Source of the DNA: Chromatiaceae bacterium
Lineage (GTDB): Bacteria > Pseudomonadota > Gammaproteobacteria > Chromatiales > Chromatiaceae
Assembly: GCA_025458165.1 (NCBI GenBank)
Contig: JALOTB010000043.1
Coordinates: forward strand, 1 to 42,944
DNA: 42,944 bases
Direction: 5' to 3'
Positions 7,222 to 17,228 of the stretch are shown here, piece by piece. Numbering within the stretch: position 1 is the first letter of the stretch; each line of letters starts with the position of its first letter. The translations under genes and the position numbers were made by a program. The notes below the pieces were generated by a model that worked only from the letters and a program-made list of their open reading frames with translations, was not told where the DNA came from and did not search any database.

Positions 7222-8034
7222 ATGCGCACCGTTCTGTTGCTCGATAACGGCTCCTCCCGCGCCGAGTCCACGCTGAGTCTGCGCCGCCTGGCCGCTGGGC
7301 TCGGCGAGCGCCTCGGCATCGCGGTCCACCCCGTCTCTCTGCTCCATTCCAACAAGGTCCCGGCGGATGCCTTGGGCGGCCGGTCCGCGGAGACCTTCGC
7401 GCCCTTCTTGCGCCGAGAGGTCCAGGCGGGGGTCGACCGCTTCCTCGTGCTCCCCCTGTTCTTCGGGCGCAGCGGGGCCCTGACCGGCTTCATCCCGGAG
7501 ACCGTCGATGCCCTCCAGGCCGAGGTCCGCCGGTTCGTCCTGGATGTCGCCGAGGTCCTCTGCCCGCTGCCGCAAGGGGAGCCACGGCTGACCCGTATCC
7601 TGTGCGACAACCTCGCGCAGGTGGCGTCCGTGACTGGGTCGCAGGCCAGGGTGGTGCTGGTTGATCACGGCTCCCCGCTGCCGGCGGTGACCGAGGTGCG
7701 CCGCTGGCTCGCGGCCGAGCTGCGCCGCACCCTGGGTATCCCGATCGAGGAGGCCGTGATGGAGCGCCGGCCGGGGCCGGAGTACGACTTCAACGGTCCG
7801 CTCCTGGAGTCCGTCCTGCACCGCCTGGCGGAGGAGGACCCGCGCCGCCCGGTCGCGCTCGCCATGCTGTTCCTGTCCGCCGGACGACATGCCGGCGCGG
7901 GCGGGGACGTGGAGCAGATCTGTTGGCAGGTCCAGGCCGATCACCCCGGGTTTGAGATCGCCATCTCTCCCCTCGTCGGCGCGCACTCGCAGATCCTCGA
8001 CGTCCTCGAAGACCGCTTTCGCGCCTGCGCCTGA
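7222..8034 (+). CDS. two-domain CbiX/SirB-like chelatase
   Basis: 270 residues from the ATG at 7222; an in-frame TTG at 7201 lies inside the repeat and is less likely. The protein is a tandem of two CbiX/SirB folds, a family that inserts cobalt or iron into sirohydrochlorin in the cytoplasm. The second half has the expected histidines: VVLVDHGSP with His149, and LFLSAGRHAG with His223. The first half has LLLDNGSSR (Asn9 where the family has His in GHGS) and FFGRSGAL (no His), so its metal site looks lost. YDFNGPLLESVL near residue 195 is a further conserved-looking segment. Whether it handles Co, Fe or Ni cannot be told; a Ni/Co import set lies 5 kb upstream. The neighbouring namZ-like gene starts 61 bases downstream. 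Confidence 0.75.
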   Translation: MRTVLLLDNGSSRAESTLSLRRLAAGLGERLGIAVHPVSLLHSNKVPADALGGRSAETFAPFLRREVQAGVDRFLVLPLFFGRSGALTGFIPETVDALQAEVRRFVLDVAEVLCPLPQGEPRLTRILCDNLAQVASVTGSQARVVLVDHGSPLPAVTEVRRWLAAELRRTLGIPIEEAVMERRPGPEYDFNGPLLESVLHRLAEEDPRRPVALAMLFLSAGRHAGAGGDVEQICWQVQADHPGFEIAISPLVGAHSQILDVLEDRFRACA

Positions 8035-8095
8035 GGCGCGACAGGCGCGCCCCTGCGCCTTATGCTCCCGCGATCTCTGACCGCCGGAGGACGCC

Positions 8096-9301
8096 ATGCA
8101 GCTCGGGATCGATCGCCTGCTCGCCGAGCCGGACCTGCGCCGGCCGCTCCGTGGCCGGCGCCTCGCGCTCCTCGGTCATCCCGCTTCGGTGACCGGCGCA
8201 TGTCAGCACTCACTCGACGCCCTGATGGCTTGCCCCGATCTCTCGGTGGTCGCGGCCATCGGCCCCCAGCACGGGATGCGCGGGGACAAGCAGGACAACA
8301 TGGTGGAGACCGCCGACGAGCGCGACGCCCGGCACGGCATCCCGGTCTTCAGCCTCTACGGGGAGTCGCGCCGCCCGACCGATGCCATGCTGGAGACCTT
8401 CGACGTCCTGCTGGTCGATCTGCAGGACATCGGCACCCGTATCTACACCTACGTCACGACCCTGGCCTATGTCTTGGAGGGCTGCGCGGCCAGGGGCAAG
8501 TCGGTCTGGGTGCTCGACCGACCCAACCCGGTCGGGCGACCGATCGAGGGGACGATCCTGGGGCCGGGCTGGGAGAGCTTCGTCGGAGCGGCCCCGATCA
8601 TCATGCGCCATGGGCTGACCTTCGCCGAGCTGGCGTGCTGCCTCGTCGACCAAAAGGGTCTGGATCTGGACCTGCAGGTGATCCCGATGAGCGGCTGGCG
8701 GCCGGACGCCGCCCCGGGGTTCGGCTGGCCGCTGGCCGAGCTCGCCTGGGTCAATCCGAGCCCCAACGCCGCCAGCCTCAACATGGCCCGCTGCTTCCCG
8801 GGGACGGTGCTTTTCGAGGGGACGAGCCTGTCCGAGGGCCGCGGGACGACGGTAGCGCTGGAGTTGGTCGGCGCGCCGGATCTCGACTTCCATCGGCTCC
8901 TTGCGCGGATGGCGACGCTCCGCGCGGACTGGCTCGACGGCTGCGTGCTCCGACCCTGTTGGTTCGAGCCGACCTTCCACAAGCACGCCGGCCGGCTGTG
9001 CTCCGGGGTGCAGATCCACACCGACCACCGCGGCTACCGGCACGAGCGTTTCCGGCCCTATCGGATCGCCGCGCTGATCCTGAAGGCGATCCGCCTGGGG
9101 CATCCCGACTACCCGATCTGGCGCCGTTTCCCCTACGAGTACGAGACCGAGCGGCTGGCCATCGATCTCCTCGCCGGCGGGACCTATCTGCGCGACTGGG
9201 TCGACGACCGGGCGGCCAGCCCCGAGGACCTGGAGGTGCGGTTGCGGGCCGACGAGGCGCGCTGGTCGCAGGAGCGGGCCGCCTGGGTCCTCTACCGCTG
9301 A
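8096..9301 (+). CDS. DUF1343 / NamZ-like exo-beta-N-acetylmuramidase family protein
   Basis: 401 residues. The chain shows the DUF1343 order: LALLGHPASVTG, AAIGPQHGMRGDKQDNM, PVFSLYGESRRP, VLLVDLQDIGTRIYTYVTTL, VWVLDRPNPVGR, FVGAAPIIMRHGLTFAELA, then the C-terminal half with CWFEPTFHKHAG and GVQIHTDH. NamZ enzymes release MurNAc from the non-reducing end of peptidoglycan fragments. Two features are unusual: there is no signal peptide, so the protein should be cytoplasmic, and the PEHG segment I recall from NamZ reads PQHG here (Gln58-His59). Activity may therefore differ. A reductase gene follows after 44 bases in the same direction. Confidence 0.85.
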   Translation: MQLGIDRLLAEPDLRRPLRGRRLALLGHPASVTGACQHSLDALMACPDLSVVAAIGPQHGMRGDKQDNMVETADERDARHGIPVFSLYGESRRPTDAMLETFDVLLVDLQDIGTRIYTYVTTLAYVLEGCAARGKSVWVLDRPNPVGRPIEGTILGPGWESFVGAAPIIMRHGLTFAELACCLVDQKGLDLDLQVIPMSGWRPDAAPGFGWPLAELAWVNPSPNAASLNMARCFPGTVLFEGTSLSEGRGTTVALELVGAPDLDFHRLLARMATLRADWLDGCVLRPCWFEPTFHKHAGRLCSGVQIHTDHRGYRHERFRPYRIAALILKAIRLGHPDYPIWRRFPYEYETERLAIDLLAGGTYLRDWVDDRAASPEDLEVRLRADEARWSQERAAWVLYR

Positions 9302-9345
9302 CCTTTGCCCCAACCCAGCGCAAGCGCGCGAGGAGCCCAAACCCT

Positions 9346-10233
9346 ATGCCCGACAAGCTCGGATTCATCGGTCTCGGCATCATGGGCCGCCCCATGGCCC
9401 TGAACCTCAGGCGTTCGGGCGCCGAGCTGTTCGTCTTCGCCCGCCGAGCGGAGTCTCTGGTCCCCCTGACTGCGGCGGGCGCGATCGCCTGCGCGAGCCC
9501 GGCGGATGTCGGGTATCAGGCCGACATTGTCTTCACCATGGTGTCGGACACCTCGGACGTCGAGCAACTGCTTCTTGGGTCCAGCGGCGTCATCGAGGGT
9601 GTACGGCCGGGCGCGGTGGTGGTGGATATGAGCACCATCTCTCCGGCGGCGACCCGTCGTATTGCGGCGAGGCTTGGCGAGCTGGGGGTCGAGATGCTCG
9701 ACGCCCCGGTCTCGGGCGGCGAGCGGGGGGCGATCGACGGGACCCTCTCGATCATGGTCGGCGGGTCACCCGAGGCGTTCGAGCGCGTCAGACCCTGGTT
9801 CGAGCGGATGGGCCGGGGCATCCTCCATATCGGCGAGAGCGGGGCCGGTCAGGTGTGCAAGGCGTGCAATCAGGTGGTCATCGGTCACACCCTCGCCGGT
9901 GTCGGTGAGGCGCTGCTGCTGGCCCGCGCCTCAGGGGTCGACCCGGCGCGCGTGCGCGAGGCCCTGCTCGGCGGTTTCGCGCAGAGCCGCGTGCTGGAGG
10001 TCCACGGGCGGCGCATGCTCCAGGGCGATTATGCCCCCGGCTTCAAGGCCAGCCTGCACCAGAAGGACATGCGCATCGTGCTGGAGACCGCCGCGCAGAT
10101 CGGCATCGCGCTGCCCGGGGCGGCGGTCTTTGCGCAATACGTCAACGCCCTGGTGGGGCGCGGGCTGGGCGAGCTCGACTCGGCCGCCATCCACCAGGTT
10201 CAGATCGACATGTGCGGCCCGCGCGAGCCCTGA
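9346..10233 (+). CDS. GarR/GlxR-type beta-hydroxyacid dehydrogenase (NAD(P)-dependent)
   Basis: 295 residues from the ATG at 9346, with AGGAG 10 bases upstream. N-terminal Rossmann domain: KLGFIGLGIMGRPMALNL with GLGIMG at residues 9-14. The family signature DAPVSGGERGAIDGTLSIM follows, then the catalytic-lysine helix GQVCKACNQVV with Lys172, and LHQKDMRIVLETA in the helical domain. These match tartronate-semialdehyde (2-hydroxy-3-oxopropionate) reductases best, although 3-hydroxyisobutyrate dehydrogenase and succinic-semialdehyde reductases share the motifs. In a phototroph, the glycolate/glycerate salvage reaction is the most likely role. It is co-directional with the namZ-like gene but no shared pathway is evident. 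Confidence 0.87.
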   Translation: MPDKLGFIGLGIMGRPMALNLRRSGAELFVFARRAESLVPLTAAGAIACASPADVGYQADIVFTMVSDTSDVEQLLLGSSGVIEGVRPGAVVVDMSTISPAATRRIAARLGELGVEMLDAPVSGGERGAIDGTLSIMVGGSPEAFERVRPWFERMGRGILHIGESGAGQVCKACNQVVIGHTLAGVGEALLLARASGVDPARVREALLGGFAQSRVLEVHGRRMLQGDYAPGFKASLHQKDMRIVLETAAQIGIALPGAAVFAQYVNALVGRGLGELDSAAIHQVQIDMCGPREP

Positions 10234-10264
10234 TCGCGCCGCCGCGGCGCGTCCCGGCCGCGGC

Positions 10265-12343
<2,079 letters not shown>

Positions 12344-12376
12344 AACGCTCGGTTCCGCCGAATGGGGACGGTGTCA

Positions 12377-12382
12377 ATTGTA
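12377..12382 (-). promoter_or_regulatory. possible -10 element for glgX
   Basis: On the minus strand TACAAT lies about 33 bases before the glgX ATG, with a poor -35 (CGTGAA) 17 bases upstream. It falls inside a small inverted repeat TGTC/GACA at 12372-12386. The -10 is good but the -35 is weak. Confidence 0.3.
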
Positions 12383-12450
12383 GACAGCGCGCGGCGGATT
12401 TCACGACCGGCCGCGATCCCTGGGCAACGGGCAGGCGCCGGCCCAGTGGG

Positions 12451-12870
12451 TCAGGGATTGCCCTGGCCCGCGGCGCGCAGGGCCTCGATCGCGGCGAGCT
12501 TGTAGTCGACTGCGAGCCGCACCTGGTCCGGCGATAGGCGCGGGTTACCACCCTGCGGGGGCATGCGGTACTTGCCCTGCTCGTCCGCCGGGATGCCGTG
12601 AAGCGCGCTGGTGTAGAGGGCGTCGCGGCCCTTCGGCAGGCGCAGGTCCCACTCGGCAAAATCGGTGATCGCGGGGGCACCGGCGACCCCTAGGAGGTGG
12701 CAGGCGCGGCAGGTGCCGATCCACAGGGTGCGGCCCGCCATCAGCCGGTCGTCGTCGAAGGTCGGCAGCTCGGTGGACGGGGCGCGGGCCTGCGGGTCCG
12801 GCTCCCCGCAGCCGCTGGCGGCCAGGGCGGCGAGCAGGGTGAGAGCCAGGAGTCCAACGAGTCGCGGCAT
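12451..12870 (-). CDS. lipoprotein c-type cytochrome (one heme)
   Basis: 139 residues. The signal sequence ends in a lipobox, LAASGC, so the protein is likely lipid-anchored and faces the periplasm. One heme site, CRACH (in WIGTCRACHLLG), is followed by a probable axial methionine in YRMPPQGG. The fold matches small class I (c5-like) cytochromes with WDLRLPKGRDALYTSALHG between the heme site and the Met loop. It probably carries electrons between membrane complexes; no partner oxidase or reductase is next to it. The following minus-strand gene is glgX, 107 bases away, which seems functionally unrelated. Confidence 0.88.
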   Translation of the reverse strand: MPRLVGLLALTLLAALAASGCGEPDPQARAPSTELPTFDDDRLMAGRTLWIGTCRACHLLGVAGAPAITDFAEWDLRLPKGRDALYTSALHGIPADEQGKYRMPPQGGNPRLSPDQVRLAVDYKLAAIEALRAAGQGNP

Positions 12871-12890
12871 GGCGGGTGCTCCGAGTGGGG

Positions 12891-13241
12891 TCAGCGCCGC
12901 TGCGCCGGTGGCACGATCTGCTGCATCATTTCCAGCGGGTTCAGCCGTTCGATCTGCTCGCCGCTGCGGTGGATCACCCCCGCCATGGCGGAGACGCTCT
13001 CGCGGATGCCGCCGACGTCGGCGGCGAGCTGGGGCATATGTCCTACCGCCGCCTCGATGCCGCCGACCTGGCCGACCAAGGTCGCCATCTCACCGCGCAT
13101 CCGCCCGAGGTCGGCGGACATCACCGCCACCTGGTCGGTCATCCGCGCCATGTGCCCGGTCATGTCGTACATCAGCTTGACCATTACCAGGAAGGCGGCG
13201 CCACCCGCCAGGGCCATGAGGTAGATCAGGACTCGCTCCAC
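12891..13241 (-). CDS. small membrane-anchored coiled-coil protein, unknown function
   Basis: 116 residues from a GTG at 13241 with GGAGG five bases upstream; a longer frame continues upstream but covers the region of the divergent gene. It has one N-terminal helix (VLIYLMALAGGAAFLVMVK), then a heptad-like region rich in Met and Ala (HMARMTDQVAVMSADLGRM and MRGEMATLVGQVGGIEAAV) that should form a coiled coil, and an NPLEMMQQIVPP tail. I do not recognise a named family. It is divergent from the PqiA-domain gene with 135 bases between the starts, and the two could act together at the envelope. Confidence 0.65.
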   Translation of the reverse strand: MERVLIYLMALAGGAAFLVMVKLMYDMTGHMARMTDQVAVMSADLGRMRGEMATLVGQVGGIEAAVGHMPQLAADVGGIRESVSAMAGVIHRSGEQIERLNPLEMMQQIVPPAQRR

Positions 13242-13376
13242 GGCAGCCTCCCGCGCCCGTCGGCGCTCGACGGACCATAGGATGACACAGTCTTCGCACG
13301 GCGGCAGCCCGCGTCGGTTGCGTCTCCGGCCCCGCGCTGGCGATGCTATGGGCACGGCCGCTGACGGGGGACATCG

Positions 13377-14678
13377 ATGCAAGATCGCTGGGGTGACTGG
13401 GTACGCACCGTCGCGGCCCTCGTGGCGTTCGCCGCCGCGGGCCTGCTCACCGCTGGACTGATCGGCGCGGCTGCGCACACCAAGGCGCTGGAGGCCGACC
13501 TCGCGGAGATCCGCGACGTGCGCTACGGGCTGCTCGATGCCGACAATTGGGTGGCGCAGATCACCGGGATCCTCGACCGGCGCATCGAGGCCTTCGAGCT
13601 CACCGAGGAGAACCGTCCGGTGATCAAGCGCAACGTCGAGCGTGTGCTCGACCGGCTGATCGTCGAGATCGAGGCCCTGCAAAGGCGCCAGAACCGTGCC
13701 GGTGACTCCTGGGTGGAGCGGGTCCAAGGGGCCCTGCGCCAGGGGGTGCAGGACCTGGTGATCGACTTCGAGGACCTGCGCGCGAAGGTCCCCATCTATG
13801 CCGAGCGGGTGCTGGAAGAGCTCTCCAGCCCCGAGGCCAAGGCCGACCTGCGTGCCCAGCTCCGGGCGGCGGTCGCCGACCTGGCCGCGGACACCTTCGC
13901 CCAGACCGATCGCCGAGCCTTGGAGACCGCGCTTGCGCGGCACGGCTGCGATGAGCCCAACGCCTGCGCCGCGGCCCTCGCCGCCGAGATCGCGGCGGCC
14001 AAGCGAGGGCTCGCCGAGCGGGCGGTCGCGGTGATCGCCCTGGTGTCGTTGCTGTTCGCCCTGATCCTCGTGCGCTCGGGGGGGCTCGGGCGGCTACCGA
14101 TGCTGCTGCTCACGCTCGCCACCCTGGTCCTGCTCGCCGGCGGGGTGCTCACCCCGATGATCTCCATCGAGGCCGGGATCGAGGAGCTCAGGCTCCAGCT
14201 ACTCGGCGAGCCGGTGATCTTCCGCGACCAGGTGATCTACTTCCAGAGCAAGAGCGTGATCGACGTGGTACGCGTGCTGGCGGAGACCGGCAAGGCCGAC
14301 ATGCTGCTGGTCGCAGGGCTGATCGCCCTCTTCAGTGTCGCCTTCCCGGCGGCCAAGGTGACGGCGAGCTTCGCCTACTTCCACGACTGGCGCGGACTGC
14401 GCGGGTCGGGGCTGGTGCGCTTTTTCGCGCTAAAGTCCGGCAAGTGGTCGATGGCGGACGTCATGGTGGTGGCCATGTTCATGGCCTTCGTCGGCTTTCG
14501 CGGGCTGGTGGCGAGCCAGCTCGGCAGCCTCGGGGCGGCTGGGCCCTCGGTCGAGGTCCTGACCACCAACGGCACCGGGCTGGAGGTCGGGTTCTATTTG
14601 TTCCTCGCCTTCTGCCTGGCGAGCCTGGTCCTGTCGGCGGCGCTCGACGCGCGCCTCCACGAGGGGCACCTGACCTGA
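13377..14678 (+). CDS. PqiA-domain inner-membrane protein with large periplasmic insert
   Basis: 433 residues. One N-terminal helix (about residues 12-32) is followed by roughly 180 residues of charged, helical, probably periplasmic sequence, then a membrane block of five or more helices. The C-terminal block has the PqiA pattern: TPMISIEAGIEELRLQLLG, YFQSKSVIDVVRVLAETG, LFSVAFPAAKVTASFAYF and the hallmark FALKSGKWSMADVMVVAMF. PqiA proteins sit in the inner membrane beside MCE-domain lipid-transfer proteins. Here no mce or pqiB gene is adjacent, and the classical zinc-binding cysteines of PqiA are not seen. It may be a stand-alone envelope protein. It converges on hoxH. Confidence 0.75.
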   Translation: MQDRWGDWVRTVAALVAFAAAGLLTAGLIGAAAHTKALEADLAEIRDVRYGLLDADNWVAQITGILDRRIEAFELTEENRPVIKRNVERVLDRLIVEIEALQRRQNRAGDSWVERVQGALRQGVQDLVIDFEDLRAKVPIYAERVLEELSSPEAKADLRAQLRAAVADLAADTFAQTDRRALETALARHGCDEPNACAAALAAEIAAAKRGLAERAVAVIALVSLLFALILVRSGGLGRLPMLLLTLATLVLLAGGVLTPMISIEAGIEELRLQLLGEPVIFRDQVIYFQSKSVIDVVRVLAETGKADMLLVAGLIALFSVAFPAAKVTASFAYFHDWRGLRGSGLVRFFALKSGKWSMADVMVVAMFMAFVGFRGLVASQLGSLGAAGPSVEVLTTNGTGLEVGFYLFLAFCLASLVLSAALDARLHEGHLT

Positions 14679-14786
14679 GGCTGGCCCGCGCGCTCGCGCC
14701 GTCCCAGGCCCTGTCAGACGTCGGGGAGCGGCGCGTCGACGCGCGGAGATATCGCCCGGGCAGGGCCGAGGATCCGTCTGCCCCGC

Positions 14787-16214
14787 TCAGCCGCGCTGGA
14801 GCCGGTCCAAGATCTGCCCCGCGGGGTCACGGAGCTCGATCACCAGGGGCATCTGGCCGAAGGCGTGCGAGGCGCAGGACAGGCAGGGATCGAAGCAGCG
14901 GATGACGGCCTCGACGCGGTTCAGCATCCCTTCCTGGAGCTGGTTGCCGTCGACATAGGCCTCGGCGACCTGGCGGATGCCCTGGTTCATGGCGAGGTTA
15001 TTGTGGCCGGTGGCGATGATCAGATTCATCCAGGTCATCAGCCCGTCGTCGTCGATCCGGTAGTGGTGGATCAGGGTCCCGCGCGGTGCCTCGGCGACAC
15101 CTATGCCCTCGGAGCGGTTGCCGCGGGCGCGGGCGCGCACCCGGGTGTCGAGGATGTCCGGGGCCTTGAGCAGCCGCTCGATGGTCTCTAGTCCGAAGAT
15201 GATCTCCACCAGCCGCGCGTAATGGTAATGGAAGCTGCTGGCAACGGGGCCGGACTCCTGCAGCATGCGGAACTCGGCGAGCGCGACATCGGCATAAGGG
15301 GTGCCGCAGGCGTCGACGTTGTTCAGCCGTGCGAGGGGTCCGACCCGATAGATCCCCTTTGGATAGCCCATCGGCTTGTAGTAGGGGAACTTCATGTAGG
15401 TGAAGTCCTCGACCGCCTCGCCGATGACCCGCTCGTACTCGTCGGTCGGGATCATGTCCTCGACGATGCGCCCGCGGGCGTCCTTGATACGCAGGTAGCC
15501 GTCGTAGTGCTCCAGATTCCCCTTCGGCGTCACCAGGCTGAGGAACATGGTTGGCAGGTTGCCGAAGTGGCTGGCCTCGTCGCGGAAGCGGGGCACCAGC
15601 CCCTTGTAGAACTGATAGGTGCGCTTGGCGATATCCATCGCCTCGGGGATCAGGCCCAGCATCGCGGTGCGCTTGTCCTGGGAGAGGGGCTCGTTGACGC
15701 CGCCCGGGACCACCCAGGTGGGGTGGATCTTCTTGCCGCCCAGGGTCTCGATGATGGTCTGGCCGATCTGGCGCAGCCGGATGCCGTCGCGCGCGAGCTC
15801 CGGGTCCTGGCGCATGACCCCGAAGATGTTGCGCGTGGCGGGGTCGGAGTCCCAGCCGAGCAGCAGGTCCGGCGAGGACAGGTGGAAGAACGACAGGGCA
15901 TGGGATTGCACGAGCTGGGCGAGATTCATCACCCGCCGAAGCTTCTGCGCGGTGGGCGGGATCTTGACGCTCAGCAGGTCGTCGCAGGCCTTGTTGGACG
16001 CGATCAGGTGGCTCACCGGGCAGATGCCGCAGGTGCGCGCGGTCAGCGCCGGCATCTCGCGGTAGGGGCGGCCCTCACAGAACTTCTCGAAGCCGCGGAA
16101 CTGGGTGAGGTGGAAGCGCGCATCCTCGACTTGGCCCGAGTCGCCGAGCTGTAGCGTGATGCGGGCGTGGCCCTCGATGCGGGTGACCGGCTCGATGCTG
16201 ATGGTGCGGCTCAC
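14787..16214 (-). CDS. hoxH: NAD-reducing [NiFe]-hydrogenase large subunit HoxH
   Basis: 475 residues, the catalytic NiFe subunit of the bidirectional soluble hydrogenase. The N-terminal nickel motif is RTCGICPVSH and the C-terminal one is DPCLSCASHA. After the last motif histidine 25 residues remain (starting AFGQMPLV), the expected peptide removed by a HoxW-type endopeptidase after nickel insertion. Other family blocks are EPVTRIEGHARI at the N-terminus and NVDACGTPYADVALAEF. It is the last gene of the hox operon and is separated from hoxY by a two-gene insert. No hoxW or hyp maturation genes are seen in the window. Confidence 0.96.
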   Translation of the reverse strand: MSRTISIEPVTRIEGHARITLQLGDSGQVEDARFHLTQFRGFEKFCEGRPYREMPALTARTCGICPVSHLIASNKACDDLLSVKIPPTAQKLRRVMNLAQLVQSHALSFFHLSSPDLLLGWDSDPATRNIFGVMRQDPELARDGIRLRQIGQTIIETLGGKKIHPTWVVPGGVNEPLSQDKRTAMLGLIPEAMDIAKRTYQFYKGLVPRFRDEASHFGNLPTMFLSLVTPKGNLEHYDGYLRIKDARGRIVEDMIPTDEYERVIGEAVEDFTYMKFPYYKPMGYPKGIYRVGPLARLNNVDACGTPYADVALAEFRMLQESGPVASSFHYHYARLVEIIFGLETIERLLKAPDILDTRVRARARGNRSEGIGVAEAPRGTLIHHYRIDDDGLMTWMNLIIATGHNNLAMNQGIRQVAEAYVDGNQLQEGMLNRVEAVIRCFDPCLSCASHAFGQMPLVIELRDPAGQILDRLQRG

Positions 16215-16241
16215 GGCTTTGTCTCCAGGGGGCGGGTTGGC

Positions 16242-16439
16242 TCAGGCAGCGATCTGCTCAAACGAGAAACGCGGGATATCGGCCCGCTCGCGGGCGTGCT
16301 CGATGGTGATCGCGCAGATCGCCCCCTGGTGATCGATATCGACGAGGGTGTCCTCGTCGAGGTCTCTGGTTTCGCTTACCTCGGCCTCACGCAGCTCGAT
16401 GTAGAGGGTATCGGTGTCTTGAAAATATTTAATCTTCAC
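16242..16439 (-). CDS. DUF2283 family small protein
   Basis: 65 residues from a GTG at 16439, which overlaps the stop of the preceding gene (GTGA, 4 bases); GGAG lies 9 bases upstream. The sequence KIKYFQDTDTLYIELR, then SETRDLDEDTLVDID and ITIEHARERADIP, is the DUF2283 pattern. Such proteins commonly pair with DUF4258-like partners in phototrophs and cyanobacteria, in an arrangement resembling toxin-antitoxin modules; DUF2283 would be the antitoxin-like partner. It lies 27 bases upstream of hoxH, inside the hox operon. No role in hydrogenase maturation is known to me. Confidence 0.82.
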   Translation of the reverse strand: MKIKYFQDTDTLYIELREAEVSETRDLDEDTLVDIDHQGAICAITIEHARERADIPRFSFEQIAA

Positions 16440-16672
16440 GGTCGAAAGCTCCGGTCGAAGAATGCGTTGTGAACGGTCTCGCCGTCGGGCAGTAGGACGA
16501 CGCGGAGGTATCGTCCGCCCATTTCGGCGATCGGCGCCCAGCGCCTGATGCGGCCGTCCTGTTGGACTGCCTCTTTCACTGGCTGCTCCACTACCCTCTG
16601 GATCCATTCCGTGCGTATCGCGGCCCGATCCGGCCGCTCGCGCATGGCCTCGAAGTACTTTGTGAGCTTCAA
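16436..16672 (-). CDS. DUF4258-like small protein (possible toxin-like partner)
   Basis: 78 residues. MKLTKYFEAMRERPDRAAI, EWIQRVVEQPVKEAVQQDG, RIRRWAPIAEMGG and YLRVVLLPDGETVHNAFFDR form the compact alpha-beta pattern of DUF4258-like proteins, which have a RelE/BrnT-type look. It begins 13 bases after hoxY ends, overlaps the following DUF2283 gene by 4 bases and is co-directional with hox. A toxin function is suggested only by the pairing; the chain lacks any catalytic motif I could check. Confidence 0.75.
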   Translation of the reverse strand: MKLTKYFEAMRERPDRAAIRTEWIQRVVEQPVKEAVQQDGRIRRWAPIAEMGGRYLRVVLLPDGETVHNAFFDRSFRP

Positions 16673-16685
16673 ACCGGGGCAGGAT

Positions 16686-17228
16686 TCAGGCGCCGAACTT
16701 GGTGACCTGGCTGGGGTCGGGTATGCGTCCCTCGATCAGCTCGCTCAGGACGTACCAGATGGCGTCCGCCGAGGGCGGACAGCCGGGGACGAAGACGTCC
16801 ACGGCGACCACGCCGTGCACCGGGCGCACGCGCTCCAACAGCGCCGGAACGCCCTGGGTCGGCCGTTGCGGCTGGAAGCTCACGTTCTCGCGGTAGGCGC
16901 GGTCGAAGACGGCATCGAGCTTGAACTGGTTGCGCATCGCCGGGACGTTGCCGTTGACCGCGCAGTCGCCCAGGCTGATCAGCAGCCGGCAGTGCTTGCG
17001 CAGCAGTTGGGCCTTGTGCAGGTCCTCCTCGCTGCTCACCGAGCCCTCGATGATGCCGACGTCGACCTGCTCGGGGAGCTCCTTGGCGTCGACCAAGGGG
17101 CTGTAGACGATGTCGATCTTGTCGGCGAGCGCGATCAGACGCTCGTCCATGTCGAGGAAGGACATGTGGCAGCCCGAGCAGCCGTCCAGCCAGGCCGTCG
17201 CGACACTGACCCTGTCGTTGGCGCTCAT
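16686..17228 (-). CDS. hoxY: NAD-reducing hydrogenase small subunit HoxY
   Basis: 180 residues, the electron-transfer small subunit of the hydrogenase half. Cysteines for the proximal [4Fe-4S] cluster are in [25 protein letters not shown] and [16 protein letters not shown]. The length is normal for group 3d small subunits, which lack the C-terminal clusters of uptake enzymes. Its ATG overlaps the hoxU stop (ATGA), indicating coupled translation. Confidence 0.95.
   Translation of the reverse strand: MSANDRVSVATAWLDGCSGCHMSFLDMDERLIALADKIDIVYSPLVDAKELPEQVDVGIIEGSVSSEEDLHKAQLLRKHCRLLISLGDCAVNGNVPAMRNQFKLDAVFDRAYRENVSFQPQRPTQGVPALLERVRPVHGVVAVDVFVPGCPPSADAIWYVLSELIEGRIPDPSQVTKFGA

Noticed and set aside
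6897..7247. Open frame covering the spacer between the BT1 transporter and the chelatase.
   Set aside because: It starts inside the left repeat and ends in the chelatase gene; its sequence is translated repeat and GC-rich spacer with no protein character.
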